DNA of 64,000 bases from Candidatus Fermentithermobacillaceae bacterium (GTDB lineage Bacteria; Bacillota; Sulfobacillia; Fermentithermobacillales; Fermentithermobacillaceae), in the NCBI GenBank assembly GCA_012842685.1, contig DUSI01000049.1, positions 62,001-126,000 on the forward strand, in the 5' to 3' direction. How positions within the stretch are numbered: position 1 is the first letter of the stretch; each line of letters begins with the position of its first letter. Under the pieces are notes generated by a model. That model worked only from the letters and a program-made list of their open reading frames with translations. It was not told the DNA's origin and did not search any database. Below, piece after piece: positions 15,656 through 23,753 of the stretch. The position numbers and the translations under genes were made by a program.

Positions 15656-17452
15656 CTAGTTACCCACCAGATACAGCCCTCTGATCCTTTCCAAGTCTGC
15701 GCCGCGAAGATCCTCCACGGCTTCGACCACCCCTGCCACGCGGTTTCCGCCTACCAGGGCGTAGCCTCCTTCTGAGTCCACGGCGAACTCCATCTCTACT
15801 ATACCTTTTTCTCCGCGCACCGAGGCGACAGTCTTCCCCGTATCGAAAGATATCAGCCAGTAAGTGGTATCGGGAATATCGCTTTCGGTAAGGTCCAGGG
15901 TCAGGCGGACTGTCACGCCGCTCTGGACCACCACGATGAGCGGTTCAAGTTCCCAGCCGAGTCCCTTGAAAGTAGCCTCCTGGATGCCGCCACTCACTAT
16001 CGCTTTCTTCACGAGGCGCTCTGTGGGCACCTTCGTGATGTCATCCCCATATATGCTGGGCGGAAGTTCTTCCACCGTCCCTTCTCCGATGCAACAGCTG
16101 CACCCGCCTGCGGGCGGAGGCGCGGTGTCGGGGTTCTCTACGTCCACTTGAGTAAGGTCGTCCACAACCCGGATGAGGCCCGATATCATGCCCATCCAGC
16201 AGCTGAAGCGGATATCGCCCTCGCCCGGGGTAAACTCGACCACGTTTTCACCCGTACGGAGCGTCTTCGAGATGCCCAAGGAAGGAACGATGATCTGGTT
16301 GTTGCAGGAATTGATCTGCCGGCCTTCTATTACCCACCTGAGAGGGACTCCCTTCTGCACGTACAACAGGTTAGGCAGGTAACCCCGGCTATCGGCGACC
16401 ATCGTTACCGTCTGCACGCCGTTTTCTACCAAGGCCTTGGCGACTTGGCCCGACGATGCCCCGCCTCGGGCAAAGGCATCTCCGGGCACCGGCAGGCCAT
16501 AGCCCGCGAGAGTCAATCCCCGGTTGAACATGATGATACCGAGGCCTATCACGAGCGCCCCGCTGAGGCGCGCCAGCCGCTGCGTAAACCCCTTGCTCAA
16601 GAGGCCCGAAAGGACCCCGATGAGGAGCATCACGGGCACGGTCCCCAGGGCAAAGACCAGCATGGTAAACGCGCCTTTGGCGAAGCTCCCTGTTCCCAGC
16701 GCATAGATCTGCATTGTCTGAAGCGGACCGCAAGGCATGAGCCCGTTCAAGAGTCCTACGACCAGCGGACCGCTTTTTCTCATGCCCGTTCGATCTCCGG
16801 GCAAAGTCCCTCTTAAGGGCAGGCGGATGAGCAGCTTCCTTAGGACCTTCCATCCCGCCATATTAGCGCCGGCGACGACCATGAACAGACCGGCCAAGAG
16901 CATCACAACGGCCTTCGTCATAGGCGTAAGGGCAAGGGCGGAACCCACCGCGCCCACCGCTCCGCCAAGCGCCGTATACGAGATCACGCGCCCCAGGTTA
17001 TAGAGTAGGGCCGGTCTCAAGGCATACCGTTCCCCCGACGAGGAGCCGAGGGTTTGGGAAAGCAGGATGCCGCCGCACATACCTGCGCAGTGGAGCGAAG
17101 TAAGAACTCCTATCGTGAAAAGCACAAGAGCGTTCGCGCCGGAAGCAAGCCTCGAATCGATGTCGGTGCCGCCGCTTCGGCCCAGGAGCAGCACGACACC
17201 CACTACCGCCATGATGCCCAGCACTTCGGACCACCCTGCAGGCCTCAGGTCGTAGCCGACGTCGGTTATGGCCTTCCTGATGGCATCCAGGCCGCATTTC
17301 CGGGCGTCGTACCGTACTCTGACGGTTCCCGTCTTGTGGTCTGCCTCTACGTCCGCCACTCCAGCCACGGAGCGAACAGCCGACGTGATAATCGCTTCGC
17401 AGGACGCGCAATGCATCCCGCGGACTCGGATTGCCTCTTCCCTAAGATCCAT
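15656..17452 (-). CDS. HMA - SafE-type membrane protein - cupredoxin fusion
   Basis: About 599 residues from ATG 17452; the frame is open to 17584 but the first 44 codons do not look like protein. Domains in order: HMA domain (GMHCASCEAI copper site near residue 13); a six-span SafE/DsbD-like membrane region beginning with SLHCAGMCGG and continuing GLLNGLMPCGPLQTMQ; a cupredoxin-like domain (NSCNNQIIVPSLG; EFTPGEGDIRFSCWMG); and a C-terminal domain introduced by a Cys-rich linker (GGCSCCIGEG). SafE/DsbD relatives pass electrons or metals across the membrane. The fusion suggests uptake of Cu(I) by the HMA part and transfer across the membrane to the outer cupredoxin. The last domain (about 130 residues) is not recognised. 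CopZ lies downstream. Confidence 0.85.
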   Translation of the reverse strand: MDLREEAIRVRGMHCASCEAIITSAVRSVAGVADVEADHKTGTVRVRYDARKCGLDAIRKAITDVGYDLRPAGWSEVLGIMAVVGVVLLLGRSGGTDIDSRLASGANALVLFTIGVLTSLHCAGMCGGILLSQTLGSSSGERYALRPALLYNLGRVISYTALGGAVGAVGSALALTPMTKAVVMLLAGLFMVVAGANMAGWKVLRKLLIRLPLRGTLPGDRTGMRKSGPLVVGLLNGLMPCGPLQTMQIYALGTGSFAKGAFTMLVFALGTVPVMLLIGVLSGLLSKGFTQRLARLSGALVIGLGIIMFNRGLTLAGYGLPVPGDAFARGGASSGQVAKALVENGVQTVTMVADSRGYLPNLLYVQKGVPLRWVIEGRQINSCNNQIIVPSLGISKTLRTGENVVEFTPGEGDIRFSCWMGMISGLIRVVDDLTQVDVENPDTAPPPAGGCSCCIGEGTVEELPPSIYGDDITKVPTERLVKKAIVSGGIQEATFKGLGWELEPLIVVVQSGVTVRLTLDLTESDIPDTTYWLISFDTGKTVASVRGEKGIVEMEFAVDSEGGYALVGGNRVAGVVEAVEDLRGADLERIRGLYLVGN

Positions 17453-17756
17453 GCCCTTCACATCCTCTGGGGTCTGCGTGGTGCTACTACTTGTATTCAT
17501 ACTATATGCCGTCGTAGTTATTGGCAAGATGAACTCAGGCGATTCGTGCGAGCAGGAGAAGCTTGAGGAACGCATCGAAAACACCCCCGGTTTCCATCGC
17601 CAAACAGGTGGTGTTTCATTGGGGGCCTATGTCAGGGCGGCGTGCACACGCTCACGAACGGTGAGGCCTGGTGTTTTGTCCTCAGCGTGCCTAGAGCTCG
17701 GTGGCATATCTGGTCTTGCCCCTAGGCTTGGCCAGTGTCACCATCCTACCGCCTCT

Positions 17757-18281
17757 CTACCACTTCGTTCTCCTGACAACTGAGCCTTCCGAGGAAGCAG
17801 AGCACGGGATGCCATCTTTCAGCCCGGGAAGAAACCCGAGGAAATACGCTCTCACCCTGAAGTGGCATACCACTCGGACGGTGGGCTCGTCCCGGTCCGG
17901 TGTGTTGAAAACATGGGCCGATACAGCGGCCTCGCGGATTATACTACCCAAAGATGCGATGTTTTCTCCGGCGACCTCCAGCGCTTTCTTCTTGCCCATC
18001 TCGGGGTCGATTCGCACTTCTCCCGCTGCCAGCGCATCCCAATCCAGTTCTATGACCCCCGCCAGCGCTCCCAGGTCACATGCGCCCTGGACGGCCCTCT
18101 TTGCGAAGTACAACATGCCCAGGTCTAGGACCATCCCCACCGTCAGCACGGCCGCGGGGAGAAAGGCAGCGACCAGGGCCAGGACCGCGCCGTCTTCGGA
18201 TGACCGAAGCATGCGCAGTCCCGGCCGGAAACCTCCTTTCCGCTTGAGCCTTCGCCGAAAATCATCTCGGAACAAACTCAC
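17757..18281 (-). CDS. TadG-like pilus assembly protein
   Basis: 174 residues, last gene of the Tad operon. A basic N-terminus precedes SSEDGAVLALVAAFLPAAVL, the Flp/TadG-type membrane helix near residues 26-52, and the rest (CDLGALAGVIELDWDAL onwards) is outside the membrane. It overlaps tadE by 20 bases. The GTG start at 18281 has the ribosome site almost touching it (CAGGA), so an internal start is possible. TadG-like proteins are minor pilins or pilus-assembly factors; this one lacks a von Willebrand domain and is short. After the stop (17585-17756) I see no gene, only a weak long-loop AACACC/GGTGTT pair at 17580-17615 that might end the operon. Confidence 0.75.
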   Translation of the reverse strand: MSLFRDDFRRRLKRKGGFRPGLRMLRSSEDGAVLALVAAFLPAAVLTVGMVLDLGMLYFAKRAVQGACDLGALAGVIELDWDALAAGEVRIDPEMGKKKALEVAGENIASLGSIIREAAVSAHVFNTPDRDEPTVRVVCHFRVRAYFLGFLPGLKDGIPCSASSEGSVVRRTKW

Positions 18282-18678
18282 TCCTGGTCACCGCCTTCGA
18301 TGTCAAGGGAATCGTGTTTCCCACTATCGCCCTCACGACCGGGCTTACCACCCGGTACTCGTAGTGGAGTTCCACCCGGATGGTGGTGCCGTAGATGGCC
18401 TGTCCCGGAGATATGAGGGCGGTTACATCGTCCGGGTCGATCCCGCCGGCCTCAAGGCTCTCCCTCAGCCTTTGCAGCGCCCCGTGTGTCCTCCCCCCTT
18501 CCACGGCGCAAACTCTGGCAGTCTCTCTAGCCGCCGAAGTCAGGACTGTCTGTGCGTTTATGAGGAGTCCGCCTTCGAGGATTGAGAAGAGTATTACGAC
18601 AAGGAGAAACACCACTAGGCTGAACTCGACAAGCGCTTGGCCGGAATCGTCGTCAAGAAGGTTCGTCATGAGCCTCAT
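18262..18678 (-). CDS. tadE: TadE-like pseudopilin
   Basis: 138 residues. The ATG at 18678 overlaps the stop of flp (ATGA), so translation is coupled; the longer open frame upstream is only the shadow of flp. The N-terminus has DDSGQALVEFSLVVFLLVV, the prepilin-like hydrophobic helix with the conserved Glu, followed by an outside domain. TadE-family proteins are minor pilins cut by the dedicated prepilin peptidase and are needed for assembly of Flp pili. No such peptidase gene is in the window. Confidence 0.82.
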   Translation of the reverse strand: MRLMTNLLDDDSGQALVEFSLVVFLLVVILFSILEGGLLINAQTVLTSAARETARVCAVEGGRTHGALQRLRESLEAGGIDPDDVTALISPGQAIYGTTIRVELHYEYRVVSPVVRAIVGNTIPLTSKAVTRSEFVPR

Positions 18679-18890
18679 GGCGTGGCAGGCAGCTTCATTA
18701 TCACTTCCTGGATCCTGTCTTGAAGTGCCCTGCCCAGGTCTCCGAGAACCGTGATCAGGGCTACCGCTATCAGAACGAGGATAAGGGCGTATTCGGCGAC
18801 GGTAGCTCCCTGTTCGTCCGCCCAGGTCTTCAGGACGTCCGACAGGGCTTTGTCGAGCCACATCCGGATGCGTACACATAGCGCCTTCAT
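18675..18890 (-). CDS. flp: Flp-type pilin
   Basis: 71 residues from ATG 18890, with a textbook AAGGAGGTG ribosome site eight bases upstream. After a cytoplasmic leader, DEQGATVAEYALILVLIAV has the Flp signature: a Gly processing point, then the Thr-x-x-Glu-Tyr pattern and a hydrophobic helix. The mature pilin would be about 45 residues. It is the likely major subunit of the adhesive Tad pilus, encoded downstream of the motor genes in the same operon. Confidence 0.88.
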   Translation of the reverse strand: MKALCVRIRMWLDKALSDVLKTWADEQGATVAEYALILVLIAVALITVLGDLGRALQDRIQEVIMKLPATP

Positions 18891-18940
18891 GCTTTCACCT
18901 CCTTGTCGGAGAAACTCATTTCGGCAAGAGAGCGATAGGC

Positions 18941-19663
18941 TTACCACCCTGCCTCGATGAACGCCAGTATGTGGGGTATAACCGAAACCGCGAGGACTGG
19001 AGGCAAGAGGAGGAACACCGTGATGGCCGACAGCTTCACCGGAAGGGCGCTAAATCTCTCTTCCATGGCCCGTCTTTCTTCTTCGTAGCCTTCGTCCGAA
19101 AGCTTCTTGAGTATGTCTGCAACTGGCGTGCCCAGTATCTCGCTCTGGGAAAGAAGGGCCTTGAGACGCCTCACGTCAGGAAGCCCACAGCCTTCCATGG
19201 CACTCAACGCCCTGCTGAGGCTTGACCCCGCGTGCAATCGAACCACTACCTTTTCCGTTTCCTCCTTAAGCGCACCCTGGGCCCGCTTGGCCGCGGTTTG
19301 GAATGCTTCTCTGGGATCCATACCTGAGAGGGTCGCCACAGCCATGGTCTCCACTAGAAAGGGCCACTCGCGCCTCAGCTCTTGAAGCCTTTTCATCCTC
19401 CTCTGTCTGTCGATGGCGAGCCAGCCGCCACCGGCCAGGAGCACCGCGAGAAGCCCTCTAGTACCGAACACCATCCTCACCGCCACTGCGCCCAGGACCC
19501 ACCCTGCAGTCTTCATCCACCCCGGTATCGGACGGACGTCCTTCCCCGAAGCCGCCCGCCTGGGAGATGCAAGCCCCATACGCCTCAAGTCGGCACGCAA
19601 CACCCACAACCCGAAAAGCGCTCCAGACGCTCCGAAGAGTAGCGGCCCCAAGAAGCGCTCCAT
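18941..19663 (-). CDS. tadC: TadC, T2SS-F-type membrane platform protein
   Basis: 240 residues from ATG 19663 (AAGGGG eight bases upstream; a GTG three codons earlier lies against the ribosome site). Spans lie near residues 5-22, 50-80 and 210-235, with the T2SS-F cytoplasmic helical bundle between (WPFLVETMAVATLSGMDPRE; AGSSLSRALSAME). With TadB it forms the inner-membrane platform on which TadA drives pilin polymerisation. Confidence 0.88.
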   Translation of the reverse strand: MERFLGPLLFGASGALFGLWVLRADLRRMGLASPRRAASGKDVRPIPGWMKTAGWVLGAVAVRMVFGTRGLLAVLLAGGGWLAIDRQRRMKRLQELRREWPFLVETMAVATLSGMDPREAFQTAAKRAQGALKEETEKVVVRLHAGSSLSRALSAMEGCGLPDVRRLKALLSQSEILGTPVADILKKLSDEGYEEERRAMEERFSALPVKLSAITVFLLLPPVLAVSVIPHILAFIEAGW

Positions 19664-19664
19664 T

Positions 19665-20378
19665 TCAGTCACCCCTTCCTCGCGCGACCGAAGACAAGGT
19701 TGAACCTATCAGGATCACGCCCAGGACCCAGAGACCGAGGGAGAAGAGAACTATGGCCTTACCTCTCCCACTGGAAAGGCCCTGGACTATGAGCGTGGGT
19801 TCGTAGACATACGTTACCGCCCCGATGACCCACGGGAGGGCAATGAGGAGGATCGCGGTTATGCGGGCTTCGGCGATTTTGGCTTGAGCCTCCCTTGTCA
19901 GCGAGCGCTTCTTGCTCAGCACTTCGGCGCTGTGACACAGGAGGGAAGGGAGGTCGCTTCCCGTCGCTAAGCCCATCTCCACGGCGGTCGCGAGCCTCTG
20001 CATCTCGCCTCCGCGCGCTTCACTCTGGAACGCCTCCGCGAGAGGGGCACCGGCCTCGTAGGCCCTGACTATCCTCCTCAGAGACTGGTGCGCCTCTGTA
20101 CGGCCCTCTTCCGCCACCGACCTCAAGGCTTGAGGGAGCGTCTCACCTGCCCTCACGCGGAAGGCAAGGGAGTAGAAGATCTCCTCCCACACGTGAGGCT
20201 CGCACCGAGGTCTAACGATGGATAACGCTTTCCGCCATGCAGAAGAAAGACCGCGGTGAACCGACCGGGATGCAGTCCCTCGCAGTGCGTGAGATTTGGA
20301 TGGATCGACGGCTGCGCCCAGGTACAGGGAAAGAGTGAAGAAAGCTGCCCCTAACAGCAAAGCGCCGACGGCGATCAC
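19665..20378 (-). CDS. tadB: TadB, T2SS-F-type membrane platform protein
   Basis: 237 residues. GTG at 20378 overlaps the tadA stop (GTGA) with AGGGGAG upstream. An N-terminal span, a T2SS-F domain (YSLAFRVRAGETLPQALRSV; TAVEMGLATGSDLPSLLCH) and two C-terminal spans match TadB. It is the partner of TadC in the pilus base. Overlap and order (tadA-tadB-tadC) are those of other Tad loci. Confidence 0.88.
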   Translation of the reverse strand: MIAVGALLLGAAFFTLSLYLGAAVDPSKSHALRGTASRSVHRGLSSAWRKALSIVRPRCEPHVWEEIFYSLAFRVRAGETLPQALRSVAEEGRTEAHQSLRRIVRAYEAGAPLAEAFQSEARGGEMQRLATAVEMGLATGSDLPSLLCHSAEVLSKKRSLTREAQAKIAEARITAILLIALPWVIGAVTYVYEPTLIVQGLSSGRGKAIVLFSLGLWVLGVILIGSTLSSVARGRGD

Positions 20379-21685
20379 GGAGCATCTCCCCTAACCAGAG
20401 CGTTTACGGCCTCCTCGAGCCTCTCCGCCACCTCCTTGCGGACTTTGCCCGAGAAGAACGCAGGCAGCTCCTTGCAGAAGCGGCGGTTTTCGGAGTCGTA
20501 TACGGTGGCCAGCCGAAGTGTCCCGTCGCTTACACCTACGAGAGAAACCTCGACGATCCGGCGGGCACCGCCTGAGGCTCTCGCCTGCTGGACTATGACA
20601 TCGACAGCAGAGCCGATCCAAGACTCGAGGACGTTTAGAGGTACCGACTCCTGGGCCATGAGAGACATCGCCGTAAGGCGCGAAAGACAATCCCGAGTGG
20701 AGTTTGCGTGGACGGTGCTCATGCACCCCTCGTGGCCCGTGTTCATGGCACTTATGAGGTCGAAAGTCTCTGCTCCGCGGCACTCGCCGATGATTATCCG
20801 GTCCGGCCTCATGCGGAGGGCATTTCTGAGGAGGTCCCTGACGGTGACCCTCCCCTTCCCTTCCACGCTCTCCGGCCTGGTCTGAAGATAGATCACGTGA
20901 TCCAGAGAAAGCCTCAGCTCTGACGAGTCTTCGATAACTATTACCCTCTCGCTCTTCTCTGACAGATTGGCAAGGACATTGAGCGTGGTGGTCTTCCCCG
21001 TCCCACTACCTCCGGAGACGACGATGTCCAGCCGCGTCTCGACACACGTCTTGAGAAACTCGGCGACTCTGGGCTCCACGGTCCCCAGGGACACCAGTTC
21101 GTCCAGAGTCGAGTACCTCCTGGGAAAACGCCTGATCGTAAGCACTGGGCCGCTTAGGGAGAGGGGCGGGATTACCGCGTTAACCCGGGAACCGTCCGGA
21201 AGGCGGGCGTCAACATAGGGCGAAGACTTGTCGACCCGCCTTCCTGCGCTCCCGACGATGCGGTTAATCAGCTCGAGGACGTGCTGCTCACCGGCAAAAC
21301 GGACGGGAGTCTTCTGGATCACCCCGTCCCGTTCTATGTAGACGTCATTTGGCCCGTTGACCATGATCTCGGTCACGCCGGGATCATCCAAGAATTCGTC
21401 AATGGGGCCGAGCCCGCAAAGCTCCTGGACGATCCTCTCTGCCAGGTCTTTTCGCGTCAGGCGGCTCACGTACAGATCCCCGGAGACTATCACCTCTGAA
21501 ACCAGGGCCAGGACTTCATTTCTCTTGGAGCGGGTCACTCTGGCCTCCATGACCAGATCTGCGTGGCTTTCCAGGATCCGTTCCCTGACGGTCTCAATGA
21601 CGTCTTCCAGGGAGCGCTCCCTTGCGGCCTTCACGTTTCCAGTGGTCCTGTACGGAGCAGATTCGAGCTTCTTTATGAGGCTCAC
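20375..21685 (-). CDS. tadA: TadA/CpaF pilus-assembly ATPase
   Basis: 436 residues. I chose GTG 21685 because it overlaps the cpaE stop (GTGA) and has GGAGGGG eight bases upstream; the open frame runs on to 21769. It shows the secretion-ATPase elements: Walker A VSGGSGTGKTTTLN, the Asp box VIVIEDSSELRLS, Walker B RPDRIIIGECRGAE, and the His box GHEGCMSTVHANS. The protein is a hexameric motor that powers assembly of Flp pili at the membrane. Length matches CpaF. Confidence 0.93.
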   Translation of the reverse strand: MSLIKKLESAPYRTTGNVKAARERSLEDVIETVRERILESHADLVMEARVTRSKRNEVLALVSEVIVSGDLYVSRLTRKDLAERIVQELCGLGPIDEFLDDPGVTEIMVNGPNDVYIERDGVIQKTPVRFAGEQHVLELINRIVGSAGRRVDKSSPYVDARLPDGSRVNAVIPPLSLSGPVLTIRRFPRRYSTLDELVSLGTVEPRVAEFLKTCVETRLDIVVSGGSGTGKTTTLNVLANLSEKSERVIVIEDSSELRLSLDHVIYLQTRPESVEGKGRVTVRDLLRNALRMRPDRIIIGECRGAETFDLISAMNTGHEGCMSTVHANSTRDCLSRLTAMSLMAQESVPLNVLESWIGSAVDVIVQQARASGGARRIVEVSLVGVSDGTLRLATVYDSENRRFCKELPAFFSGKVRKEVAERLEEAVNALVRGDAP

Positions 21686-22779
21686 CAGAAAATACCCCTC
21701 CTTCGCGGCTGCTTCTTGTTTGGCAGGTTCCGCCCCAGCCCTGGGGACAGGTGGTATAGGACTTGCCATACGGCCTCCGAAATGTCGTGCTTGGAGATGA
21801 GGGCGAGGGGCCTCCCTTCAAACACCGAGCGTTCAGCCGCCTTCCGGTCCTCGGGAATTGTCCCTGCGATCTCGACGCCCAAGAACTCCTCCACTTTTTG
21901 GACAGGCATTAGGGAGTCTCTCGAGGCCTTGTTAACCACCACCGCCAGCGTGGAATCGGGAATGCCCAGCTTCGCCAATATGTCCATCGCCGCGCGGCAT
22001 TGCTTAAGAGAGGAAACGTCTTGGGTTGTAACCAGGACTATCTTCGTGGCCGCGTCCACGCACTCGCCAACCACATCGGAACCCATATCCGGCGGTGTGT
22101 CCACGTAGGTCAGCCCCCACCGCTTGGACGCAAGGGAAAGCACCGATTTCACCACGTCTGGAGTAACCAAGTCGCAAAGCTCGGGCTGCCTGGGTCCGCA
22201 GATCACGTTCAGTCCAGACGGAGCGTGTTTTCTCGCGTACTTGTCCAAGCCCTCGGGGCGCAAGTCCGGGAGGACAGGAATGAGGTCGGTGATCGCCGGG
22301 CCGTCCAGGAGGTCCAAGTGCACTGCTACATCTCCCGAGCATAAGTCCATGTCAAGGAGGACTGCGTTCCCACCGGTGGCCAGAGAAGCGGCGCAGGCCA
22401 GGTTGGTTGACAAGAACGTCTTCCCGACGCCCCCTTTGGGGCTCCATATCACGATCGTCTGGGAACCCAAGACCGCCAGAGGGGCGTGGGCTTCTCCTGC
22501 CGCCTGGTGCGCCCGGGCCGGCGACCCGTCCACGACGCTGACCGTAGTCGAGGGGTGAGCCACCCTGAACCTGGCCACCCATGATTCCAAGGTCTCGCCA
22601 CGGCAGGGAATCGATACGTCGACAGCCACGATGTCTGGCCGGATACCTGAAGCCATGTACTCAAGGAGAGATAGGTCTCTAAAGACACCGACTATCCTCG
22701 CGCCCGGCCACTGTGCCAATACGGCTCTCTCCGTGCTCGAGTCGCCTGCTATGAGGACCAGAGGGCTCTCTCCTACCAT
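21682..22779 (-). CDS. cpaE: CpaE/TadZ-like ParA-family ATPase
   Basis: 365 residues from ATG 22779, which overlaps the cpaB end and has GGAGG upstream; the earlier frame is shadow. Residues 1-120 form a receiver-like domain without the full phosphorylation pocket. Then comes a MinD/ParA ATPase with the deviant Walker A WSPKGGVGKTFLSTNLA, the VLLDMDLCSGDVA strand and the YVDTPPDMGSD switch. CpaE/TadZ places the pilus machine in the cell, usually at a pole. The neighbours are pilus genes on both sides. Confidence 0.9.
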   Translation of the reverse strand: MVGESPLVLIAGDSSTERAVLAQWPGARIVGVFRDLSLLEYMASGIRPDIVAVDVSIPCRGETLESWVARFRVAHPSTTVSVVDGSPARAHQAAGEAHAPLAVLGSQTIVIWSPKGGVGKTFLSTNLACAASLATGGNAVLLDMDLCSGDVAVHLDLLDGPAITDLIPVLPDLRPEGLDKYARKHAPSGLNVICGPRQPELCDLVTPDVVKSVLSLASKRWGLTYVDTPPDMGSDVVGECVDAATKIVLVTTQDVSSLKQCRAAMDILAKLGIPDSTLAVVVNKASRDSLMPVQKVEEFLGVEIAGTIPEDRKAAERSVFEGRPLALISKHDISEAVWQVLYHLSPGLGRNLPNKKQPRRRGIFW

Positions 22780-23453
22780 GGCAGCCAAACCTCCGGCTCG
22801 GTTTCCCCGTACTGTTCCCGCACCTCTCTCGGAGCCAGCAGGACGCTGACGGCACATGTCTCAATGCTGCCCGCGATCTCCTCGGCTTCGGCTCTCCTCG
22901 CAAGGACGACGATCCCGAGAAGGTCGCCCGAAGAAGGATTGCGGCAGACCTCAACCACGGGGAGCCCCCTCACAACCAGAGGGGACTGTCCTGCCCCTGC
23001 CGAGTGGACGTAACTTGCCCCTTTAGGGGTAAAGACCAGATCGACCATCTCGCCGCGCTTTATGAGGCCGCCTACGGCCCTCTCTTCTCCGGCGGGCACA
23101 AACACGCACCTCATGTCCCACTCAAGCTCCACCGACAGGCCGATCTCTCCCTTCCCGCGGGCAACGTGGCCGCTCATGATGATCTGTCCGGGGAGGATCC
23201 GGGAGAGCGCATAGGCGCCGCGTAGAGGTCCCGTATCCGCGAAATGGTCTTTGGGGACAGCCTTCTTAGGCAGCTCGACGATCTTCACGTCTCCTTCTGT
23301 GATCGGTTCATAGGCCCGTATTTCCCGAGCGGCTACCACTACAGGGGAAGCCACAACATACGGGCTTACTGCCGCGTGGGATATGGCTGCCGCAGAGATG
23401 CCGAGGAGCCCCGAGATTATAAGAAGCCTGTGTTTCCTGAAGAACGTTCTCAA
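22773..23453 (-). CDS. cpaB: CpaB-like SAF-domain pilus assembly protein
   Basis: 226 residues from TTG 23453 (GAGGTGA upstream). An N-terminal span (LLIISGLLGISAAAISHA) is followed by an SAF domain (VVVAAREIRAYEPITEGDVK; RGAYALSRILPGQIIMSG) and a CpaB C-terminal part (VPAGEERAVGGLIKRGEMVD). In Gram-negative cells CpaB works with the secretin CpaC; no secretin is encoded here, which fits a single-membrane cell. First full gene of the Tad operon. Confidence 0.85.
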   Translation of the reverse strand: MRTFFRKHRLLIISGLLGISAAAISHAAVSPYVVASPVVVAAREIRAYEPITEGDVKIVELPKKAVPKDHFADTGPLRGAYALSRILPGQIIMSGHVARGKGEIGLSVELEWDMRCVFVPAGEERAVGGLIKRGEMVDLVFTPKGASYVHSAGAGQSPLVVRGLPVVEVCRNPSSGDLLGIVVLARRAEAEEIAGSIETCAVSVLLAPREVREQYGETEPEVWLPW

Positions 23454-23457
23454 GTCG

Positions 23458-23559
23458 TCACCTCACCGCCCATGGGGAACTTCGCCGCGCCCGGCCGGGA
23501 AGGGCTTGCGAAGGGCACCGGTGGCATGATGAGCAAAGGGGGATACGGCCTAGCCTCAC
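23458..23559 (-). CDS. Possible 33-residue leader ORF before cpaB
   Basis: GTG at 23559 lies nine bases after GATCACCTCCTTT read in reverse (23564-23576), a 13-base perfect complement of the 16S rRNA 3' end. The frame ends two codons before the cpaB TTG. The product is Cys- and Arg-rich (LCSSCHRCPS) and has no recognisable family. It may be a translational leader that loads ribosomes for the operon, or a chance frame behind a strong ribosome site. Confidence 0.35.
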   Translation of the reverse strand: MRLGRIPLCSSCHRCPSQALPGRARRSSPWAVR

Positions 23560-23634
23560 TCCAGATCACCTCCTTTCAGGCTGCGGCCGGCAACGGGAGC
23601 CGGGCGCGGCTTGGCAATTGTTGCCAGCGACATA

Positions 23635-23663
23635 AGATTACAAGAGTCTCCATTTCTTGTCAA
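23635..23663 (-). promoter_or_regulatory. Promoter of the Tad pilus operon
   Basis: Reverse strand: perfect TTGACA (23658-23663), 17 bases, then TAATCT (23635-23640). The -10 box is weak but the spacing is ideal and it lies about 60 bases upstream of the strong ribosome site. Confidence 0.55.
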
Positions 23664-23688
23664 CATCTTCTCCCAGCCTTGCCATTAC

Positions 23689-23720
23689 TTGACATCGGAC
23701 CCGCGGAATATGCTATTTTT
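23689..23720 (+). promoter_or_regulatory. Promoter of the S-layer-homology gene
   Basis: TTGACA at 23689-23694, then CTATTT/TATTTT 18 or 19 bases on (23713-23720). It points away from the Tad promoter, so the two surface-structure operons share this 300-base region. Confidence 0.5.
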
Positions 23721-23753
23721 TGTAGGGGCCCGGTGGGCGGGAGGTTTCCGATA

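Noticed and set aside
23244-23753. Forward frame continuing upstream of the SLH gene
   Set aside because: It is antisense to cpaB and non-coding in appearance; the signal peptide and ribosome site place the start at 23754.
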